Assembly (NCBI GenBank): GCA_017882505.1
Contig: JADGPJ010000022.1
Span: 1-35,636, forward strand
DNA from: Solirubrobacterales bacterium
GTDB taxonomy: Bacteria > Actinomycetota > Thermoleophilia > Solirubrobacterales > 70-9
DNA: 35,636 nt
Reading direction: 5' to 3'
Each line of letters begins with the position of its first letter. The stretch's first letter is position 1. The position numbers and the translations under genes were made by a program. Shown here piece by piece: positions 32,435 to 35,636 of the stretch. The notes under the pieces were generated by a model. It did not search any database. It was not told the origin of the DNA and was given only the letters and a program-made list of their open reading frames with translations.

Positions 32435-34129
32435 ATGCCAGTAGCACCGAGCGAGTTTCCGCCCCCGTTCGACCCGGCAACCGTAATCGGCCCGCCGACC
32501 GACGCGGAGGACGAGCGGATCGAGGTTGGCGTGGCGATCGTCGGCGGCGGCCCCGCTGGGCTCGCCTGCGCCAACAAGGTGATGCAGCTGCTCGAGAACG
32601 AGCCGGAGCTGACCGAGAAGCTGGGCGAAGTCCCGGTCGCGGTGATCGAGAAGGGCAAAGTCGCCGGAGCGCACCTGCTCTCCGGGGCGAACATGAAGCC
32701 CTCGGCGATGGAAGAGCTGTTCCCCGACCTCGACAAGTCGGAGTGGCCGGTCTACCAGGAGGTCACCAAGGACGCCGTGTACCTGCTGACGTCGAAGGCG
32801 GCTTTCCCGCTGAAACCGATGCCGCCGAACTTCCGCAACCACGGCAACTACGTCACCTCGGTCTCCAAACTGGGTCGCTTCCTGGCCGAGAAAGCCGAGG
32901 AAGCCGGCGTCTACATCCTCTCCGAGACCGCCGCGACCAAACTGCTGGTCGAAGACCGCGTCGTCAAGGGCGTCCGTTCCGGCGACCGCGGCCGCGGCAA
33001 GGACGGCGAAGAGCTCGGCAACTTTGAGCCCGGCTCCGACGTCGTCGCGAAGGCGACCGTCCTCGCCGAGGGCACCGTCGGCCACCTCACCTATGCCGCC
33101 TACGACTACTTCGACATGCATGGAGCCGACCCGATGCGCTGGGAGCTCGGCGTGAAAGAGGTCTGGGAGGTGAAGGAGCCGCTCGACCGGGTGATCCACA
33201 CGATGGGATGGCCGCTGCGCAAAGGCGCCAAATACAACGAGTTCGGCGGCAGCTTCATCTACCCGATGGGCGAGGACAAGATCTGTATCGGCCTCGTCGC
33301 CGGACTCGACTACACCGATGCCACTTTCAGCGTCCACGACGCGCTGCAGCTGCTCAAGACCCACCCCTTCGTCAAGAAGCTGATCGAGGGCGGCAAGCGG
33401 GTCGCCTGGGGGGCGAAGACGATCCCCTCCGGCGGCTACTTCGCGATGCCCAAGCGGCTCGCCGTGCCCGGCATGGTCGTCGCCGGCGACGCGGCGAGCA
33501 TGGTCAACGTCCCGACTCTGAAGGGCGTCCACTACGCGATGCACGCCGGCATGTACGCGGCGGAGTCGATCGTCGAGGCGTTGAAGCACGACTCGGTCAA
33601 CTTCGAGGCCTACGACGAGAAGATCCATAACTCGGCGATCGAGAAGGACCTCTACGAGTCGCGCAACATGCGCCAGCCCTTCTCGAAAGGCTTCTTCCTC
33701 GGCGGCGCCTTCGCCTCGGCGATGACCGTCACCAAAGGCAACTTCCCCGGCGGCCACTGGAAGCAGGAGGACGACGCCGAGAACGAGATGGAGATCGGCA
33801 AGGCCGGCGACATGTACGTCAAGCCCGACAACGAGATCACCTTCAACAAGCTCGACTCGGTCTTCCTCTCCGGCAACGCCACCCGCGACGACGCGCCCAA
33901 CCACGTCCGCATCCAAACCAGGGTGCCGAAGGAGGTCGCGCAGACCTGGGTCTCGATGTGCCCGGCCCAGGTCTACGAGATCCCGGACGACCAGCTCGAG
34001 AACGGCGCCTCCGAGGTCGACGTCCACGTCACCGCCTCCAACTGCGTCCAGTGCGGAGCGATCACAGCCAAGGGTGGGCGCCTGACGCTGCCCGAGGGCG
34101 GGGACGGACCCCTGTACCAAGAGACCTAG
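32435..34129 (+). CDS. Electron transfer flavoprotein-quinone oxidoreductase, atypical Fe-S motif
   Basis: AAGGAG precedes ATG 32435, giving 564 residues. The FAD site is IVGGGPAGLACA (about 35-46), and the family motifs LSGANMKPSAMEELFPDL, PLRKGAKYNEFGGSFIYPM and VVAGDAASMVNVPTLKGVHYAMHAGM follow. The C-terminal Fe-S domain has CPAQVYE (Cys509) and NCVQCGAI (Cys537, Cys540), but where the usual third Cys of CxxCxxC stands there is Ile543. Only three of the four canonical [4Fe-4S] ligands are visible. The ending PEGGDGPLYQET is normal. The enzyme passes electrons from ETF to the membrane quinone pool, probably menaquinone in an actinobacterium. It is the last gene of etfB-etfA-etfQO. Confidence 0.93.
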   Translation: MPVAPSEFPPPFDPATVIGPPTDAEDERIEVGVAIVGGGPAGLACANKVMQLLENEPELTEKLGEVPVAVIEKGKVAGAHLLSGANMKPSAMEELFPDLDKSEWPVYQEVTKDAVYLLTSKAAFPLKPMPPNFRNHGNYVTSVSKLGRFLAEKAEEAGVYILSETAATKLLVEDRVVKGVRSGDRGRGKDGEELGNFEPGSDVVAKATVLAEGTVGHLTYAAYDYFDMHGADPMRWELGVKEVWEVKEPLDRVIHTMGWPLRKGAKYNEFGGSFIYPMGEDKICIGLVAGLDYTDATFSVHDALQLLKTHPFVKKLIEGGKRVAWGAKTIPSGGYFAMPKRLAVPGMVVAGDAASMVNVPTLKGVHYAMHAGMYAAESIVEALKHDSVNFEAYDEKIHNSAIEKDLYESRNMRQPFSKGFFLGGAFASAMTVTKGNFPGGHWKQEDDAENEMEIGKAGDMYVKPDNEITFNKLDSVFLSGNATRDDAPNHVRIQTRVPKEVAQTWVSMCPAQVYEIPDDQLENGASEVDVHVTASNCVQCGAITAKGGRLTLPEGGDGPLYQET

Positions 34130-34131
34130 AC

Positions 34132-34154
34132 CGTCCCCCCCGCGGGCCGGGACG
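34132..34154 (+). terminator. Weak stem-loop after the etf operon
   Basis: CGTCCC (34132-34137) pairs with GGGACG (34149-34154) over an 11-nt GC-rich loop, 3 bp after the ETF-quinone oxidoreductase stop. There is no U-tract. It sits directly before the -10-like box of the next gene. Confidence 0.35.
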
Positions 34155-34158
34155 CCAT

Positions 34159-34164
34159 TAGGCT
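34159..34164 (+). promoter_or_regulatory. Candidate -10 box (TAGGCT) for the DMT/NIPA-like gene
   Basis: TAGGCT lies 6 nt before ATG 34171, with no Shine-Dalgarno sequence. It is the same hexamer as upstream of the B12-binding subunit and the small secreted protein. Confidence 0.45.
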
Positions 34165-34170
34165 CGCCCG

Positions 34171-35034
34171 ATGCTGGGTCTCGGAATTGTCTGTGCCGTA
34201 GGAGCTTCTGTTCTCTACAACACCTCCATCGCCCTGCAGGCGCTGGAGGCTCGGGACGTGCCGGAGAGGCACTCGTTGCGGGTTTCGCTGATCGGGAAAC
34301 TGGTGCGGAACCGGAAATGGCTGGGGGCGACGGCGCTGGGGCTGGTGGGGTGGCCGTTTGAGATCGCGGCGTTGTTGCTGGCGCCGTTGACGGTGGTGCA
34401 GCCGTGTCTGGCCAGTGGGTTGATCGTGCTGCTGTGGCTGGGGGTGACGCGGCTGGGGGAGAAGCCGGGTCCGCGGGAGTACCTGGCGGTGGCGGCGATC
34501 GTCGCCGGGGTGGCGGGGGTGGCATGGGCGGCGCCCGACAGGACCACCGATCACGCCGGGACCTGGGCGATCGCTCTGGCCCTGGGCCTGGTCGCGATCC
34601 CGGTCCTCGCTCCGTATGTCCTCCGCAGGCAAGCGTCCGCCGCGGGGACGCTTGTCGTGGTCAGCGCCGGCTTCGGCTACGCCTGGACCGCGATCTCGAG
34701 CAAGCTGCTGACCGACGAACTGACGGCCGGGGCACTGCTGATGGCGGTCGCCTGGCTCGCCACCGCAGCCGCTTCGGAGGGCCTGGCGCTGTTGAGCGAG
34801 ATGAGCGCGCTGCAGCGCCGCCCGGCCACGCAGGTGGCGCCGGTGATGTTCGCGGTCCAGGTCATGGTGCCGGTGGTGCTGGCGCCGCTGATCTTCATGG
34901 AGAAGTGGTCGACGACGCCACTCAACGGCGTCGCCCTCGTCGCCTTCATGCTCGTAGCGCTCGTCGGCGTCGTGCTGCTGGCGGGATCGAAAGCGGTCGC
35001 TGCCGTGATCGAGAGCGCCCACGCCGGGGATTGA
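34171..35034 (+). CDS. DMT-superfamily (NIPA/EamA-like) membrane protein
   Basis: This 287-residue protein has about nine hydrophobic segments. It starts MLGLGIVCAVGASVLYNTSIALQALEAR and continues with LVGWPFEIAALLLAPLTVVQPCLASGLIVLLWLG, a pattern seen in DMT proteins related to NIPA magnesium transporters and to DUF-type EamA relatives. The substrate is unknown. Codon use changes inside the gene: from about 34270 to 34540 Leu is mostly CTG or TTG and Val mostly GTG, with many GGG Gly codons. Before and after it is the usual CTC/GTC/GGC style. It is separated from the etf operon by 41 bp that contain a -10-like box, so probably transcribed separately. Confidence 0.78.
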   Translation: MLGLGIVCAVGASVLYNTSIALQALEARDVPERHSLRVSLIGKLVRNRKWLGATALGLVGWPFEIAALLLAPLTVVQPCLASGLIVLLWLGVTRLGEKPGPREYLAVAAIVAGVAGVAWAAPDRTTDHAGTWAIALALGLVAIPVLAPYVLRRQASAAGTLVVVSAGFGYAWTAISSKLLTDELTAGALLMAVAWLATAAASEGLALLSEMSALQRRPATQVAPVMFAVQVMVPVVLAPLIFMEKWSTTPLNGVALVAFMLVALVGVVLLAGSKAVAAVIESAHAGD

Positions 35035-35072
35035 CACCGGGACGGTGCTGCTATCGGATCCGGTTTCGCTGC

Positions 35073-35078
35073 TAGCCT
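35073..35078 (+). promoter_or_regulatory. Candidate -10 box (TAGCCT) for the aminotransferase gene
   Basis: TAGCCT is embedded in CTAGCCTTGCGGCGCC (35072-35087), which differs by one base from 30014-30029. It would give a leader of about 70 nt before the AAGGAG at 35146-35151. The rest of the gap 35035-35156 shows nothing else. Confidence 0.38.
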
Positions 35079-35156
35079 TGCGGCGCCTTCTGCATCTGTG
35101 CTTCGTAAATCGTCCTGCGAAGGCATTTCCCCAGTCACACCCACTAAGGAGCCATC

Positions 35157-35636
35157 GTAGGGCCCGCACAGACAACCCGGCCCGACGCGACCAAGTTCGC
35201 GATCGGGTTCGATCACCGCGACCGCGCCAGGCTCTTCGAGCTCTGGACCGAGGTGCTCGACTCCGAGCAGTGGTCTGAGGGCGCCAAGCTGGCGGCCTTC
35301 GAGCAGCGCTGGGCGGAGTGGAACGGGTTGCCCAGCCTCGGCCTCTCGAGCTGGGCCGGCGGGGCTCTGGCGGCGCTGGAGTTCGCCGGGGTCAAAGGCG
35401 AGACCGTTCTCTGCCCCTCCAACACCTTCATGGCGACGCCGCTGGCCGCGATTGGCGCCGGCGCCCAGGTCGAGTTCGTCGACTGCAACCGCACCGACCT
35501 CTGCATGTCCTTCGAGGACTTCGAGGCAAAGGCCGAGCGGCTGAGGCCTCGCGCCGCGATCCTCGTCCACATCGGCGGCCACATCGCCTTCGACTCCGAG
35601 CGGATCGCCGCCTACTGCCGCGAGAACGGGATCTTC
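35157..35636 (+). CDS. DegT/DnrJ/EryC1/StrS-family aminotransferase, partial; no canonical start codon
   Basis: The frame encodes KFAIGFDHRDRARLFELWTEVL, QWSEGAKLAAFEQRWAEWNG, SSWAGGALAALEFAGVKGETVLCPSNTFMATPLAAIGAGAQVEFVD and ILVHIGGHIAFDSERIAAYCREN. That is the N-terminal half of a PLP-dependent DegT-type sugar aminotransferase; the catalytic Lys lies beyond the window. These enzymes aminate keto-sugars for glycans or antibiotics, or catalyse related steps. In-frame stop TAA is at 35145, and between it and the conserved region there is no ATG, GTG, TTG or CTG. AAGGAG (35146-35151) places the start at GTA 35157, spacing 5. A GTG far inside (35253) would cut the first helix. Confidence 0.8.

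Noticed and set aside
32414-34525. 703-codon open frame on the minus strand opposite ETF-quinone oxidoreductase
   Set aside because: Low-complexity composition and fully antisense to a clear gene.

Overview
The window comes from a high-GC bacterium with actinobacterial gene content. Coding third positions are strongly G/C. Several genes have actinobacterial or mycobacterial counterparts: a Get3-like ATPase pair, a DipZ-type CcdA-thioredoxin fusion, an Rv1264-like adenylate cyclase, and a methyltransferase-GH57-GT4 trio. Many genes start at or very near their predicted transcription start, with TAGNNT-type -10 boxes 6-10 nt upstream. A deep-branching actinobacterium such as Thermoleophilia/Solirubrobacterales is my best guess; this is inference from gene style and I have no marker gene to prove it. 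I see no rRNA, tRNA, CRISPR array, insertion sequence or prophage. Coding density is very high and no gene-free stretch exceeds 300 bp.

Layout. 1-3203 (minus): three translationally coupled minor prepilin genes of a type IV pilus or pseudopilus system; the last runs off the left edge. 3356-5489 (plus): an HxlR-family regulator with a dyad operator candidate, then an unrecognised 570-residue protein. 5486-7560 (minus): two ArsA/Get3-like ATPases resembling mycobacterial BagA/BagB. 7626-10266 (plus): ParA and FtsZ, each with a long acidic or disordered N-terminal extension, overlapping by 17 bp. 10358-13014: gamma-glutamyltransferase and class III adenylate cyclase.

13034-18714: a probable polysaccharide locus. 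It contains two methyltransferases, a GH57 branching-enzyme-like protein, a GT4 glycosyltransferase, a small six-cysteine secreted protein and, on the opposite strand, a hexapeptide-repeat acyltransferase. Order and strands match the M. tuberculosis Rv3030-Rv3034c region linked to 6-O-methylglucose lipopolysaccharide (MGLP). This is the most interesting part of the window.

18750-23538: MeaB GTPase, a PRC-barrel protein, a DipZ-like thiol-redox protein and an OmpR/histidine kinase pair. 23539-23775 is an intergenic stretch packed with inverted repeats, including 27-bp arms. 23776-26964 (minus): aldehyde dehydrogenase and leucyl aminopeptidase, separated by a remnant of a hotdog thioesterase on the plus strand. 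27082-34129 (plus): thiolase, HAD phosphatase, EamA transporter, a stand-alone B12-binding mutase subunit, EtfB, EtfA and ETF-quinone oxidoreductase. Together these suggest acyl-CoA oxidation feeding electrons to the quinone pool; MeaB and the B12 subunit point to a methylmalonyl- or isobutyryl-CoA mutase whose large subunit lies elsewhere. 34171-35636: a DMT/NIPA-like transporter and the start of a DegT/DnrJ-type sugar aminotransferase.
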